Source: Brachionus manjavacas
Taxonomy: Eukaryota; Rotifera; Eurotatoria; Ploima; Brachionidae
DNA: 64,000 nucleotides
Direction: 5' to 3'
Assembly: GCA_019054805.1 (NCBI GenBank)
Contig: JAHQIY010000002.1
Coordinates: 2,852,001-2,916,000, forward strand
Positions 1 to 12,070 of this stretch are shown here, piece after piece (the first letter of the stretch is position 1; each line of letters opens with the position of its first letter). Made by a program: the position numbers and the translations under genes. The notes beneath the pieces were generated by a model. That model made no database searches, was not told the origin of the DNA, and saw nothing but the letters and a program-made list of their open reading frames with translations.

Positions 1-67
1 AAAAAGGTCTGATAATAAATAAAAAAAACTTATTTAAAGAATACGGATAGTCAAAAAATTTAATATC

Positions 68-604
68 ATGGTAACTTGTCTCTCGTATTCTAACTCTTAT
101 GGAGAGTATTTTTATTTATTTGCTTGTCCGAATTACTGTTGTGGGACATGTACAAGTAAATACTGCTGCTCTTCATATATTTTTAGTTTAAATCAAACAA
201 GATGTAACGATTACATAAACGATAATTCTCATTCGAATAAATTCTCACATTTTGTGAATTTTTTTTTCCCTATTTTTGCTTTTTTTTTATTACTTACCTG
301 CTGTATTATGGTATGCCGTGTTGCATGCAAAAGGAATCAAAGTTCTTCACAAAGCAATCTAAATAGCCACCCTTTAATACATGTTCCAAGTTATTTGATT
401 AACAAAAAAATTTGTTTTGAGTTTGAATATTTTTTTTTTAAAGTAAATCAAAGAACAGCTAATACAATGAATACACACCATATGCAACAGATTCATGTAA
501 TAACTCAACCAAATATTGAACTGCCACCTTCATATGAATCATTGTATAACTCAAAATCTGATGTATTAAGAAATCAAAGGACAATAAACATCAATCAAAT
601 ATAA
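68..604 (+). CDS. Shisa-like single-pass membrane protein (copy 1)
   Basis: The N-terminal part carries the closely spaced cysteine signature CPNYCCGTCTSKYCCSSY (about residues 20-37) typical of the Shisa family. It is followed by a hydrophobic membrane span (about residues 64-83), a basic stop-transfer (CKRN) and a cytoplasmic tail ending in a PPxY motif (ELPPSYESLY). There is no obvious cleavable signal peptide before the cysteine block. The frame is open throughout, but a typical 54-nt GT...AG intron at 390-443 can be removed in frame, joining the tail to an NQRTAN segment that resembles NQRIGI in the neighbouring copy. Shisa proteins are type I membrane adaptors acting on receptor trafficking, and PPxY motifs recruit WW-domain ubiquitin ligases. 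That role is inferred here. Related copies lie at 3400-3809 and 12071-12595. The start is the only in-frame ATG upstream of the cysteine block. Confidence 0.75.
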   Translation: MVTCLSYSNSYGEYFYLFACPNYCCGTCTSKYCCSSYIFSLNQTRCNDYINDNSHSNKFSHFVNFFFPIFAFFLLLTCCIMVCRVACKRNQSSSQSNLNSHPLIHVPSYLINKKICFEFEYFFFKVNQRTANTMNTHHMQQIHVITQPNIELPPSYESLYNSKSDVLRNQRTININQI

Positions 605-1079
605 AATTTATGAAAATTTAAACATCTAAATAAACTTAACATTAAATTTAAATTATTTTTGCAGAGTAAAATTACAATCTTTGAAGCTTAATTATTAAAA
701 TTATTTTTTAATTCACAAAGTTTTAATGATATAAAAATTTTAGGATAAATATAAGCAATATTTGGATAATTTTTAAATGGGTATTTATAATAATCATTTG
801 GATGCTAAAAAATAATTATTTGAATATGCATTTATTATTAATTTTTTTATAAAATAATCAAAAAATGAGTTTAAAAAAATTGAATTACATTGACAACTTA
901 AAATGTTAACAAGGTGGTCCACTTTCGCCTTAGCTTTTCTCAATTTATTTATGGATTAGAAAATTATGCACTAAGTAATCTGGATATAAAAAAATTCAAA
1001 CAGCGTCGAGGACAATGATAAAAAGAATGATAAATTAAAAAAAATGATAATAGAATGATTAATTTTAAAAAAAATTCAC
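605..1079. other. AT-rich intergenic stretch
   Basis: Nothing recognisable apart from A/T runs. It separates the first Shisa-like gene from the hAT relic. I see no ORF, structured RNA or repeat here. Confidence 0.5.
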
Positions 1080-1722
1080 ACTCTACAAATCTCCTTTTGA
1101 CTCTTGGTTTTGGAAAAATGGAATAGAAGCTGATGAAAGAAAAATTAGAATTCTTAAAAGTGCTTTACTAATTATGATCTAACGAAAAAAATTTTGGAAG
1201 TCCTAGAGAAATGCTATAGTGCGACTAAAAAATTAAATAAACAATCCAGCCTACGAAAGATAGCTGAGTATTTAGAGTGTGATGAACTTGATTTTGATGC
1301 CCTAATTCCACTGCTTAACTAAAAATTAAAAGAAGTTACAAAACAAAGTAACAATGGTATTGGTGATTTAATATGAACATTCCTAGAAAATATTGAGAGT
1401 GAAACTTACAGAAAAATGCTAGAAGAATTAACGAAATCCTACTAACAAAAAAGGAATTATAATATTTTCGACGGATAAAAAATTTATTACATTTACTTAA
1501 CTACTTTTAAATAAAGTTAATTTCAAATGCGGAGGCAGAGAGAACTTTTTCTGTTTCAAAAAGAATAAAAAATTGTCTCCAAAGCAGGACTGGTCAAGAA
1601 AGATTAAATAAAATAAGCCTGTTGAATATTGAGTCATCTGAATTACAAGAAATTGACATTTACAAAATTGTTGTTATTTTTGCTAGGCAAAAGAATAGAA
1701 GACTTAAATTTTTTTTCAATAT
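1080..1722 (+). pseudogene. hAT-family transposase relic, C-terminal part
   Basis: From about 1518 one frame stays open for roughly 65 codons without an ATG. It reads LISNAEAERTFSVSKRIKN, then a segment with GQERLNKISLLNIES. This matches the hAT C-terminal dimerisation region (S-N-A-x-A-E-R-x-F-S followed by the GxERL...L block). Upstream (1080-1500) the sequence is GC-richer than its surroundings and coding-like in short patches (for example the region around 1225-1320), but it is broken by stops. No catalytic DDE region, terminal inverted repeats or target-site duplication were found, so this is a dead fragment. Confidence 0.7.
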
Positions 1723-1859
1723 TTTATTTAATTTTGTTTAATTAATTAAATTTTTCCAATTAATTTTAATTTTTTGCTCTCTTTTGTTTTGAATTTTGTA
1801 AATAAAATAACATTTTCTTAAAATAATGATTTTAAATTGATGGATTGAAGTGAGTTTGT

Positions 1860-2740
1860 TTTAGAAGTTAGCTTTTATCAAGTTCTTGTAGATGTGGTTT
1901 GAACAATAATTTAGGGTCAAGCTTTATACCATGAAAGGTCGTGTTTGAGTCTAAGGGAATCAATAACACCAGTAATGTGTGTTTTAGCCTGTATTTATTA
2001 TGATAGTTTTGCGTTGGATTGTGGTTGTTAAAGTTTTGTTGCAAAAATAATAACTTTGATTCTCTTTGACAGACTAATTACAAGAAAATAAAGAGCGTGG
2101 GGATAAAGAGCTACCTTGAGGTACTCCATACTTGATTGGCTTGGTGCATCAAAGGTGACTGCAAATACTCACTTGGAAGAATCTATCTGAAAGATAATCT
2201 ATGACCAGTTGTGTTACGGTGTGAAAATAACCGTTTCAAATATTTAAATTAACCTTATCAATTTTAACAACTTATCTAGATTTTATCTTTATGCTTTTAT
2301 GAATCATTAATCGTATGTCATAAATCTTTATGACCGATTTAATTCACAATTTATCTTTATAAGAACTTTTTAAGTTAAAACTACTGAATATAAATAGAAT
2401 TTGTAATTCTTAAAAAAGGGAGCTTTTTAACTTTTTATTTTTCCTATTTACTTTAAATTTATAATGAACGTTTATTCAACACGATTTTGTTTTTTGTCTT
2501 CTCTCTATCTCCTCTGAAGTTAATCGAAGGTATTCAGGCCAAACTCCCAAGACTAACAGTTGTACCAAAATTGAATTTGATCAATCTTTATAAATATGCC
2601 TGAATGAGAAGCTTTGTCAAACTTCTGTTCGTCTTCAATAAACACAGCCCCTGTCATCAAACTCTTGTTAAACCCTTCAAAAATTGGTTGCGTTAGTCTC
2701 AATATCTTATCTTGAGTTTTTTCTTTTTTGAAAACTTAAA
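1860..2740 (-). pseudogene. Decayed LINE reverse transcriptase fragment, interrupted
   Basis: On the minus strand the pieces appear in the order expected for a non-LTR reverse transcriptase. First is a segment around 2720-2580 containing GFNKSLMTGAVFIEDEQKFD, the usual G-F-x-K...T-A-V-F-x-D-x-x-K-A-F-D block. Next is YLSDRFFQVS near 2200, then YGVPQGSSLSP near 2125-2095, and finally GIKLDPKLLFKPHLQELDKS near 1935-1870. About 300 nt of AT-rich sequence (roughly 2230-2560) sits where only about 15 codons are expected, so a later insertion split the fragment. It is not the same family copy as the element at 7.8-10.5 kb, judging by the different sequence. Confidence 0.65.
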
Positions 2741-3399
2741 AATAAAATATATAATTATAAATTTAAAAAAAAAAAATAATTATTTTTCTAAAAAATTATT
2801 TAATTTACAAATTAAGATGAATATGATTCTAATCTGTTATCAAATGCAAATGATTTTGATGATTCTATGAAATTTATCTTCTTTGGGCTTTTTATTTGAA
2901 TATTTTTATCTATGATTTAATACACCACCGTTCTGGAGGAATCATATTTTTTCAAACATAGAATAAACACCCAAAATTGGATTTATGGGAATTTTTTTTA
3001 CCAATATTTTATTAAATCTCATTTAAATTTATTTAAAAAATTAACCAAATTTTTATTCAAATTCGTTGCGTATCTAAGGAGATACACCAACTTAATGCTG
3101 ACTATATTCATAATTGTAATCATTAAGATAAGTTACTTGAAATATTTTTGAAGCTAAAATTTCATTTTTACTATTAAGAAATTATGATTTCTAAATACCA
3201 TGTTTTGTCATGCTTTTTACACTTTTTATTTCCAATAATAAAAAGTCATATTAAAATCAAAAGATAATTTGTTGCTAAATAATTCACTAATAGATGATTA
3301 AAACAATTAGATAAAAATTTTTATTAAAATTTATCCTGAAATAAGAATTATATAAATCAAATTAAAAATTCAAAGCCTTCAAAGAATTTAATTATAAAA
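2741..3399. other. AT-rich intergenic stretch
   Basis: No ORF or repeat that I can support. In particular there is no cysteine-rich exon upstream of the short Shisa-like gene that begins at 3400. Confidence 0.45.
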
Positions 3400-3809
3400 A
3401 TGTCAATGGATGTTTCATCGTTTGTTTGGATTTATATTGTTTTGAGTTTTGGTTTTACTTTAATCCTTTTCATGTGCTGTCATATTTTAAAGAAGAAGAA
3501 TACGCAAAGTTTTTATTTTGATCAAATATGTTAAAAAAAATTCAAAGTTTTTTAATTAGGTAATCAAAGAATTGGAATAAGTCAAAATTTAGAGCCAAGT
3601 TTTCAACCTTACAGTTAGACTAATTTAATTTCAATTTTAATAGTTTTTTAAATATTTTTTTTAAAGATAATCAGATAATTTCTAACAATCAAAATATACA
3701 AATTCCACAAATTTATACAATACCTGATCCAAACACGCAAATGGAATCGAAGAAATCAAATAATGAATTACCACCTTCATATCAGTCATTATTCTTAGAA
3801 AAATCTTAA
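3400..3809 (+). CDS. Shisa-like protein lacking the Cys-rich ectodomain (copy 2)
   Basis: Three exons fit splice consensus and frame: 3400-3508, 3560-3613 and 3667-3809 (introns of 51 and 53 nt), giving about 101 residues. The product has a very short N-terminus, a hydrophobic span (about residues 7-29, ending LFMCCHILKKK), and a polar tail with NQRIGI and a terminal PPxY motif (NELPPSYQSLF). The tail matches the Shisa-like copy at 68-604. No CCxxC-type ectodomain exon is visible in the 600 nt upstream, so it is either a truncated paralogue or has an upstream exon I failed to see. Role unknown; the PPxY tail suggests binding to WW-domain proteins. Confidence 0.6.
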
Positions 3810-4192
3810 ATATATAAAATCTAGTGTTTAAAAACCAAGATTCAAATGAAACAAGTTTAATCTAAAAAAAAATGTTTTTCTCTACCAAATAATTAAGTGA
3901 AATATTAATGCGATTTAAGTGAAGCCTCTAAGAATAAAACCTCAAATAAAAATGGAATTAAGGAATAATTATATTTAAAATTTTAAAATAAAAAAGTTAT
4001 TAAGTTAAAATCTTTGCACAAATTTTTGGATTTTTCATTTAGAAAAAGACTGATTAAATCTGAACAATATTTTTTACTTTGAAAAAAAAATTTTAATTCA
4101 TCACACAGTTCAATTTGTTATCTACAAGGAATTTTTCTACTAGAGTTTATTCATTGAATGTTTTTATGCTAAAACTTCTTGTCTTAAAAAAT

Positions 4193-4523
4193 GGTTTTAT
4201 GAAATTCAATACAAAATGATAAAAAGAACAGAAAAAATGTAAAAAAAATTGAATGATTTATTTCTTAAAGTTCAAAAATAAGTTCTGTGAATGCAGCAAG
4301 GTGCAACATTCAAAGTTGCATCAAATGTCAAATTCTGCTAAATTTGAAGAGTTAAACAGAAATTAAATTTTACTATAATCGAGAGTAGTGCATTTTACAG
4401 AGATTTTGTACATCATTAGCAGACATCGACAGTTGATGTAACTTTGAATGTTGTACTAAGTTGTATTCACAGATTCAATTTTTTTTTTTTTTTTTGTTCT
4501 TTTGTACTGAACTTCACAAAACC
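4193..4523. mobile_element. Foldback (MITE-like) inverted-repeat element
   Basis: The left arm (about 4193-4342) and the reverse complement of the right arm (about 4414-4523) align along most of their length. Shared blocks include GGTTTT(A/G)TGAA at the tips, GAACA...AAAAATTGAAT, CTGTGAAT and CAACATTCAAAGTT(G/A)CATCAA. The left arm contains about 31 extra nt near 4243-4275. The core is a roughly 70-nt AT-rich loop. TTAAAAA-like sequence flanks both tips and may be a target-site duplication. No coding capacity. Confidence 0.75.
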
Positions 4524-5014
4524 TTAAAAATTTTAAATTGAAAAAAAAATTAAAATTTTACAGTTTTTTATCATTATTATTTTTAAAACTAACTAATTGA
4601 TTAACAAGTGTCGGATAACGCCAGTATTTAAAAAAAAATCATGTTTTTAAACGAATGATCAAATGACCAACAATCAACATGTTCATGTTTTTTTATATTC
4701 TTTCAAACAAATAAATGAAGCTAATAATTCTTATAATTTTGTAACAGAAAGTAAGTTTGAGCCATCCAGTTTGAATTTTATTTTGAACAAAATGTTGAAT
4801 CATTTTCATAAGTATACATTAGAAAATTTTGAAATTTAAATTCATGTTAAATTTCTGTAATACATGCACTATTTTAAATTGTGTTAAGTCATCTAAATTG
4901 AAATATTTTTTCTTTTTTTTTTTAAACTAAATTCAGAATTTTTTAGTTTGCTAGCGTGAATTATTAACCTGATAAACTTTTATTTTTCAGATTTAAACCT
5001 CACTCAATCAAAAA

Positions 5015-6007
5015 ATGGTATAATGCTAAACAAAAATAAAAATTTCAAATCTTATATTTTTTCTCTTCAAGTCAAGACGTTATGATACAAGAACTACAAT
5101 TTTTTCTCCAGAGGGACGATTGTACCAAGTTGAATATGCCCTAGAGGCTATTTCGCATGCTGGAACTAGTTTAGGAATACTTGCTAATGATGGTATTTTA
5201 TTAGCGGCCGAAAAACGTAATACCAACAAACTTCTAGATGAACTCAACTATTCAGAAAAAATTTATAAATTAAACGAGTAATTCTAACAAAGAGACTTCA
5301 TTTTAAATTTTATCTTAAAAAATTAAATAGAGATATTTGCTGTTCCGTTTCTGGTATTACTTCAGATGCAAATGTTCTAATAAATGAGCTAAGATTAATC
5401 GCCCAAAGATACCAATTGAACTACCAGGAGCCAGTACCATGCGAAAATTTAGTTTCCAGTTTATGTAATATTAAACAAGCTTACACTCAATTCGGTGGAA
5501 AGCGTCCGTTTGGCGTTTCTATCTTATACATGGGATGGGATAAGCAATTTGGTTATCAATTGTATCAAAGTGATCCTTCCGGTAATTATGGAGGCTGGAA
5601 AGCTACTTGCATTGGCAACAACAATCAAGTACATTTGAAAACAAATTTAAGTTTTTTTATTAAAAAAAAATATTTTAAGACTGCAATTTCAATTTTGAAG
5701 CAAGAATATAAAATAGGAGAGACAAAGTTGGCGGACGCTTTAAAACTGGCCATCAAAATAATGAGTAAAACTTTGGACACTACCAAACTTAGCTCGGAAA
5801 AAAGTAAATTAATGTTTCAAATTCAAAATTTAATCTTTTGAAAAAATAGTTGAAATTGCAACATTGACGCGTGAACATGGCAAGACTAGGATCAAAATTC
5901 TCGGAGAAAAAGAAGTGTCTGAGCTAATTAAGCATTATGAAGAAGAACAAGCTAAATTAGAGGCTGAAAAATTAGCAAAAGAAAAAGCAGCCCAACAATC
6001 GAAATAA
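5015..6007 (+). CDS. PSMA4: 20S proteasome subunit alpha type-4
   Basis: Five exons fit exactly: 5015-5017, 5072-5277, 5331-5628, 5680-5803 and 5850-6007, giving 262 residues, the normal family length. The N-terminus reads [20 protein letters not shown], the alpha-subunit signature. Later motifs are [33 protein letters not shown] and [19 protein letters not shown], followed by a charged Glu/Lys/Ala-rich C-terminal tail. The subunit forms part of the outer alpha ring that gates the proteolytic chamber in nucleus and cytosol. The first exon contributes only the ATG, as splicing directly after the start codon restores SRRYD. A pyrimidine-rich tract ending in CAG lies at 4984-4990, 24 nt upstream of the ATG; it could be a 5'-UTR splice acceptor or a trans-splice acceptor. 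Confidence 0.97.
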
Positions 6008-7771
6008 GTCTGTGTTTTTATGATTTTCAGTCAATTAAATCGAAACATTTATCTCTTGATATTTTAATTTATTTATAAAATAAAATTCAAAATTTTATTC
6101 TTTAAAATTAAAAAAAAATCCTTTTACCTGTAATAAAATAAAATTGGGATAAAATTTTTTATTTATTAGGGCTAATAAATTTTGAGTCAATTTTTCTTTT
6201 TTTTTTCACATAAGGAAAAAATTTGAACTAGTGCGTAGATCAGGGTTTAACATATTAAAGGATTATGGAAAAAAAAATGAGAAAAAAATTAATGAAGATT
6301 TTAAAAATTTTATTGTAAAAATAAATTCAATTGATAAGGTGAAATTTAATGGCTTAGAATTTTTCTTTCACCAAAAACCATCATTTTTCTAAAATTTATA
6401 ATTGCATTCTAAAAATACTCTTGTGAAATAAAAATCCTTTTTTTGTCTAAAATTAATAATATATAATAATTGTCCCTATTCTATCCTAGTGGATAATGGG
6501 GAGGCGCTCATCTCCTTTTCATGTACCTTTTTGAGCAACGGCTTCGATCTGACACAGAGGCTACTGCATCGAGTTGATCATCTACAATTTAACCCAGTCG
6601 AAACTGGTGTCCCTATTTTTATGATGAAAGAGGTTTAAACATTCGCTCCGTATTGCAGAGATATTTTGAAGATTTTTTCACCCTCAGCAGGTTTCCATCT
6701 TCTGCTTGCATGACCAACACGCAAATCATTTGTCTAAAAATACTAAAGTAAAATTAAAATGATTTTATATAAAAAAACTCTTTAATAAAGAAAAAAATTT
6801 TGAGTTTTTTGGTGAACCCATTTTTTTTTCAATACTTTTGACGGGCTCATTGTAATTGTTAAATATAATTTCAACGTTCCTGTAGATTTTTTTTCGTCTT
6901 TTTGGTCGATTACAATAATTGGAGTTGTATTTATTATTTATTTATTTGTATATCTGCATATCTGATTACAAGAATTGGAGTTGTAGGTCTGATTGTCAAT
7001 TTAAATGCCTATTTCGTTAGCAGATGAACTTTTATCTTCGATCGATAATTCATTAAATGTCTCTTCGAAATCAATCATTTTTTGAAATCATTTTATATTC
7101 AATAAATTATTTAGTTTGCAGGGAGTAATTTTGCTTTCAAGAAGTTATTTTGTTTAGTGCAAGTAATTTTGTTTCATAAAAGTATTTTTAGAAAAGTGAG
7201 ATTTTTTGGTGATATTAAAAGTAATATTAGTGCTAGAAAGAATTTAAAGCCAAATTTAATTAGGCGTGAATTTTTTTCTTACGCTTTTATATTTCGTTAT
7301 TCGTAGTAAAATTTTTATTGATAAATAAAAATAAGAATATTTTTTTCACAGGTAAAAATTTTCGTTAAATAGAAATAAATTTAAATTAATCGTAAACCTT
7401 GAACGTTAGCTTATTTTAATCTGTTCGTAAATAGGAGGTATTCGTAGCGTAGAAGTTCGAATGTAAATTAAATTTTTATTGGAAATTTTTAAAATATTTA
7501 ATACCATCTTTGAAATCAGTTTTTTTTTAGACCGGTATTTTAAAACTATCTAATTAAATTTAATTTCAACTTTAATTTTAATTTTTTTAGCTTATTTACA
7601 TTTAGCTTATTTTGATTCTTTTTTAGTAATTTAATGTAAAAATATTTATTTTTAAAAATTTTTTGTTTTTTTATTTGATATTTTCTTTATGGTATGATTT
7701 TTTTTAATCTTTAGAAGCTTTTTAAAATAAAATTTAATATTGATCTATTAAATAATTGAATAATTTTATTT
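6008..7771. other. Intergenic region with one GC-richer island
   Basis: Mostly A/T-rich sequence with no ORF. The exception is about 6465-6745, described separately. Short TATTTATTTATTTG-type runs near 6930-6960 resemble the tail of the local LINE family but are too short to assign. Confidence 0.5.
6465..6745. repeat. GC-richer island, probable SINE or retroelement leader
   Basis: About 280 nt stand out from the surrounding AT-rich DNA, with stretches such as GGGGAGGCGCTCATCTCC, ACAGAGGCTACTGCATCGAG and CTTGCATGACCAACACGC. TGTCCCTATT occurs twice (about 6471 and 6611). Neither strand has an ORF, and I found no convincing tRNA cloverleaf or pol III boxes. The sharp composition change suggests a short interspersed repeat or a retroelement leader that inserted here, but I have no second copy in the window to prove it. 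Confidence 0.35.
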
Positions 7772-10515
7772 ATTTATTTATTTGTTTTCTGTACCGAGCT
7801 AAAGCTCCTTCAGAATAAGTTAAAAATAAAAAAAAATAAAATAAAAATAAAATTAAAGTTAATAAAATGAGATGAAAAAAAATAATCAAAATAGAGTAAA
7901 TAAGCTAAAAAAATGAAAAATGAAAAGACATAAATTGGAAAAGATTGTTACATGTGGCATATGTTTAAATAGTTCAAGTTTCAGGAAAAAAAGAAGAAAT
8001 AGTAAGGTAGCAATTACACAATGGAGTAGGGTATTCAATATATCTTGATTCGAAACCTTCTTTGTATTCCTTCACCAGTCTTTCAACCAATGGAATAGAA
8101 TGACTCAGTCCTGTCCCAACATATTTCTCACTCAACTCAAAAAGACGATTCGAGACTGTTAGTAATTATAGTTTATTAAAAGCTTCATGTTGCACTATGT
8201 TGGAGGGAGTATCATATTTTAATCTGAGGATAGATCTGACTGCTGAATTCTGAATTGCTTGTAACTTTTTGATTTTATTTTCTGAAAATGAATTCAAGCA
8301 AGGAAACGAATAGTCTAGAATTGAACCAACTAAAGATTTATAAAGATTTCCCAACGTTTTTTGATTAAGACCCCATTTTTTGTTTGACAGAATCTTAATT
8401 AGATTTAGCCTTGTATTGCAACGTTCTTTTATTTCGTCAACCAGTGTATTAAAATTTAATTTAGAATCAAATTTAATATCTAGAAACTTAATTTCGTTTT
8501 GGCTTTTTATTCTATCTCCATAAATTTTTAAGTTAAGATTATCACTTTCTTTTTTGTACTTAGAGAATACTACTGAACACGACTTTTCGACTGACATCTT
8601 CATTTTCCACTTAATTAGCCATTGTTCTAGCTCGTTGGTGTATTTATTTATCTAATTTTCAAGATTCCCCTTTTTGTTGTAAATAAAAAAAGTAACTAGA
8701 CCATCTGCAAAAATAAGAGAGTATTCATTATTTGTTTTTTTTCTTTTAGGGATATCATTAATATAAATGCTAAATAAAAGAGGACTGATAACTGAGCCTT
8801 GAGGAACACCTGCAGTTATTTGATATTCGTCGCTCAAGTAGTCATTCACATTCACCCTAAATGTCCTTGAGTCTAAGAAGCATCTAATCCAGTTAATTAA
8901 GTATTGTGGTGGATTTATTTTTATTAATTTATAAATTAAACCTTCGTGCCAGACCCTATCAAAGGCTTTAGAAATATCAAAGAAAAGGGAACAACCTTTT
9001 TTTTTCTATTAAATGACTCTACAATTTTTTGAATCAAAAAGTAAAGATTACCGGAGGTTCTCCGATGTTTCCTAAATCCTGATTGTTCCTGGATAAGTAA
9101 TAAATTTTTTTCTAAAAAATTGTAGAGTCTTGTGTAGATTATACGCTCAAGTAACTTTCCTAGGCAACTTGTTATACTAATTGGTCTATAATTTAAAGGA
9201 TCTTGTAAAGAAGAGGCTTTTTTTTGAATCATAGTTATGATCGCAGTTTTCCATGATTTTGGAATAATACCATGTCGCAGAGATAAGTTAAAAAGTTTTA
9301 CGATTTCTATTAAGGAATTTCTTGGTAAATTTTTAAGCATTAGATTATGTATTTGGTCAGGTTCTGAGGCCGCTTCAGTCTTCAGTCTTTTTAAAGCCAG
9401 TATAAGTTCGTTTGGGCAAATAGGATCATTGAAATTACACTGATTGTAATTATTGAGGTATTCAAAATTAAAGCTAATTATTTCATTATCTTTTTCAGTA
9501 TCTTTTAAATCAGAGTGAGGACTAAATGTTTAAGATAATATATCTCCGAAGCATTTTCCTTTTTCCTTATTAGTTTTTAATTCCTTGTTATTTGAGATCA
9601 AATTTGGAATTAATTTTGATCCTTTCTGTGTTCTAAATTTGTTTATTTTTTTCCAAAAAGGCCTGCTTGAAAGTGGATTTTTCCCCATTTTCTGAATGAA
9701 ATCAAACCAATTTTGATTCCAGAATTTTCTTAATGAGATTTTTAACTCTGAGGTTAAGTGATTAAATCTTTTCTTAAGTAATGGACAACGAGTTCTTTAA
9801 AAGTTTCTTCTAATTTTTCTACGTTCTTTAATCAGCATAACTATATCTGGTGGTAGACTCGTTTTGTATATTTTCTCTGATTGATAAGGTATGCATTTAT
9901 GTGAAGCAGAAATGATTTTATTTGTAATTTTGTTATTCAGCTCATCTATTGAAAGTGTGTTATCACTAAGGTAATCTCTATCTTCATTTAAGGTGTCTCT
10001 AAAAAGTTGCCAGTTTGCTTTCTTATAGTTGAATTTCCTAATTGTAGATTTGCTTTTAATTAAGTAGTCAATGGAAATAGATGCTTCAATTGGAAAATGA
10101 TCACTAGTCATATCTTGACTATTGAGAACACAAAAATCAGTAACTTTATCTATTAATGAAGAAGAAACTAAAAAAATGTCAAGAATTTCAAAGTAATTCC
10201 TATTAAAAATTTTATATGTAGAATATTTGTCGTTAATCACTGAAAAATCTAATTCATTGATTATTTTTTCTAACAATGAGCCGTTTTTATTTTCTCCTAA
10301 ACAGCCTATTTGCTTCGTCCTGGCGTTAAGGTCCCCACACAAAATGTAGTTTCTACAGCTCCTTTTTATTGTTTTAAATAGCTCAAAATTAAGTAATTTG
10401 TTGGGAGGATTGTATAGACTAAACACAGATATTTCATTACTCTTTCCTAGATTTAGTTTAATACAAAGCAGTTCACAATTAAAGTGCTCAAAAGAAAAGT
10501 CTTGTAAAAAATCAA
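7772..10515 (-). mobile_element. Jockey-like non-LTR retrotransposon copy 1, 5'-truncated and defective
   Basis: Read on the minus strand, the element begins inside the apurinic endonuclease domain (CGDLNARTKQIGCLGENKNG, TSDHFPIE). It continues into reverse transcriptase (NYRPISITSCLGKLLERIIY, EQSGFRKHRRTSGNLYFLI, AGVPQGSVISPLLFSIYIND) and ends with a conserved C-terminal PLCNCYLT block. The 3' end is a short untranslated region with a hairpin-like GAAGGAGCTTTAGCTCGGTAC followed by an AAATA-type tail near 7790-7770. Frameshifts and stops break the frame (for example near 8640, 8860, 9530 and 9790), and the catalytic FADD is FADG, so this copy is inactive. A second copy of the same family lies at 59.4-62.5 kb and a 3'-only fragment at about 47.6 kb. 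Confidence 0.9.
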
Positions 10516-10582
10516 TAAGGTATTTTTTAAATTTTAATTTTTTAATAATAAGTATAAAAAGTTCAATTTAAATTAATAAAAC

Positions 10583-10740
10583 AGTTTTAAAAAACCGGTT
10601 TTTAAAATAAACCGGTTTCAATAACTGGTTCCAATAAAAAACTGGTTTCAAAAACCGGTTTGAAAAAAAACTGGTCTCAAAAACCGGTTTGAAAAAAAAA
10701 CTGGTTTCAAAAATTTGGTTCGGTTTGGAACCGGTCGACC
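10583..10740. repeat. AAACCGGTTT minisatellite
   Basis: About six imperfect copies of a roughly 26-30 nt unit, each containing a palindromic AAACCGGTTT or AACTGGTTTC core separated by poly-A runs (for example AAACCGGTTTGAAAAAAAAC). It starts about 70 nt beyond the 5' end of the truncated LINE. Each unit could form a small hairpin. Confidence 0.8.
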
Positions 10741-10775
10741 AACCCTATTTAGGATGATGAAAACTTAAAACTAAA

Positions 10776-11230
10776 TTGATGGGTTATTGCTAGAGCACGG
10801 ATCACTTGTTTTTTACTAAAATACGGACCACCCCTTAGAACACGAAGGACTAATTTAAAATACTCCGTTCAAATATTTTCTAGGACAAAATTTTATGCTC
10901 TTTCACGCCCAATTTTTAGCCAGAAACAAAGGCCCGCCTTCTGGTGCCCACCACTTTTCTGGTGCAACTTTTTGTATTCTAAATTAAATCTTATCTAAAT
11001 CGAAAATCTAAATTGGACCTTTGGTTCTGGCTAAAAAAAGTAATCCGTAAATTTTCTTTGTTCTTTCTTATTTGAAAGATCTGTGCAGCAAAAACTAAAA
11101 TTCTTAGGGCCTAGGTCTCAAAAGCGCGTGAAAGAGCATAAAGTGGAAACGAGAGAACGAACGGAGTATATTAAATTATTCCTACGTGCTCTAAGTGGTA
11201 GTCTATGCTTTTAGCAGTAATCAATTGATG
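10776..11230. mobile_element. Second foldback/MITE-like inverted-repeat element
   Basis: Long imperfect arms pair across about 455 nt. The left TTAGAACACGAAGGACTAAT...ATACTCCGTTC (10834-10875) matches the complement of ATTATTCCTACGTGCTCTAA with GAACGGAGTAT (about 11158-11203). TGCTCTTTCACGC (10895-10908) pairs with GCGTGAAAGAGCA (about 11125-11138). AGCCAGAAACAAAGG (10919-10933) pairs with CCTTTGGTTCTGGCT (about 11018-11032). No ORF. Its sequence differs from the element at 4193-4523, so it is a separate family. Confidence 0.75.
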
Positions 11231-12070
11231 TAATGTTCAAATTAAACACAATTATGATCAAGCTACCTGGTAAAATGCGTTAGGGTATACGGATAATCAG
11301 GATATACGAGATCTTGCCTAACGATAAGATTGAATGAACGTGTCAGAGGATACTCTTTTTTGTTATGACTTAAAAAATTAATTTGCCTTTAAAAAAAATT
11401 AGTCTAGAACTTAAAAAGCATTGATTACCAAAAGAGAAGCAAAATTTAAAAAATTTTAAGAAATGTTTTATTTTAAGATAATTGGTTCTAAATGAAATTT
11501 TCAATTATGAAATTGTTTAATTCTGTGAAATTTTTAATATTCCATTTAAGAATAAAAGTTAAAATAAATAACACAGTTATTCAATTAAAAAATTGACGGA
11601 ATTATTTTGATAATTTTTTATTGAAATCATAATTCAGTGTTACTTTGATTGAATGGTGCCTTGAATGTAACAACAATGGACTAACCGACTCGATAAAATA
11701 CTATTTTTATTTAATAGAATATTGTATGTTGAATAATCTAAATCATTTTTTTGTTTATAACAAACTGAATTTTTTACTTAATTGTAAAATGGATATTTAA
11801 TTTTCTATTAATTTTTATTTCAATTTGTCCATGGGACTTAAACTTTAATTAAATAAATAAATAATTCAATCTCTCATTTGGATTTTTATAAAATGATAAA
11901 ATAGTTAGATCATAAAAAATTAAGGAATTCCATTTTAATAGTTTATTACAAATTATGAAATTTTTAAATTTTTTATAATTTTTTTTCTTTTTTTTTGGAC
12001 TAAAATCAATTAAATAAATAAATCAAAAACAATATTTAAATTCATTCTTTAAAATTTAATTGTTTTAGAC
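11231..12070. other. AT-rich intergenic stretch
   Basis: No ORF, RNA or repeat that I can support between the foldback element and the 3' end of the minus-strand Shisa-like gene. Confidence 0.45.
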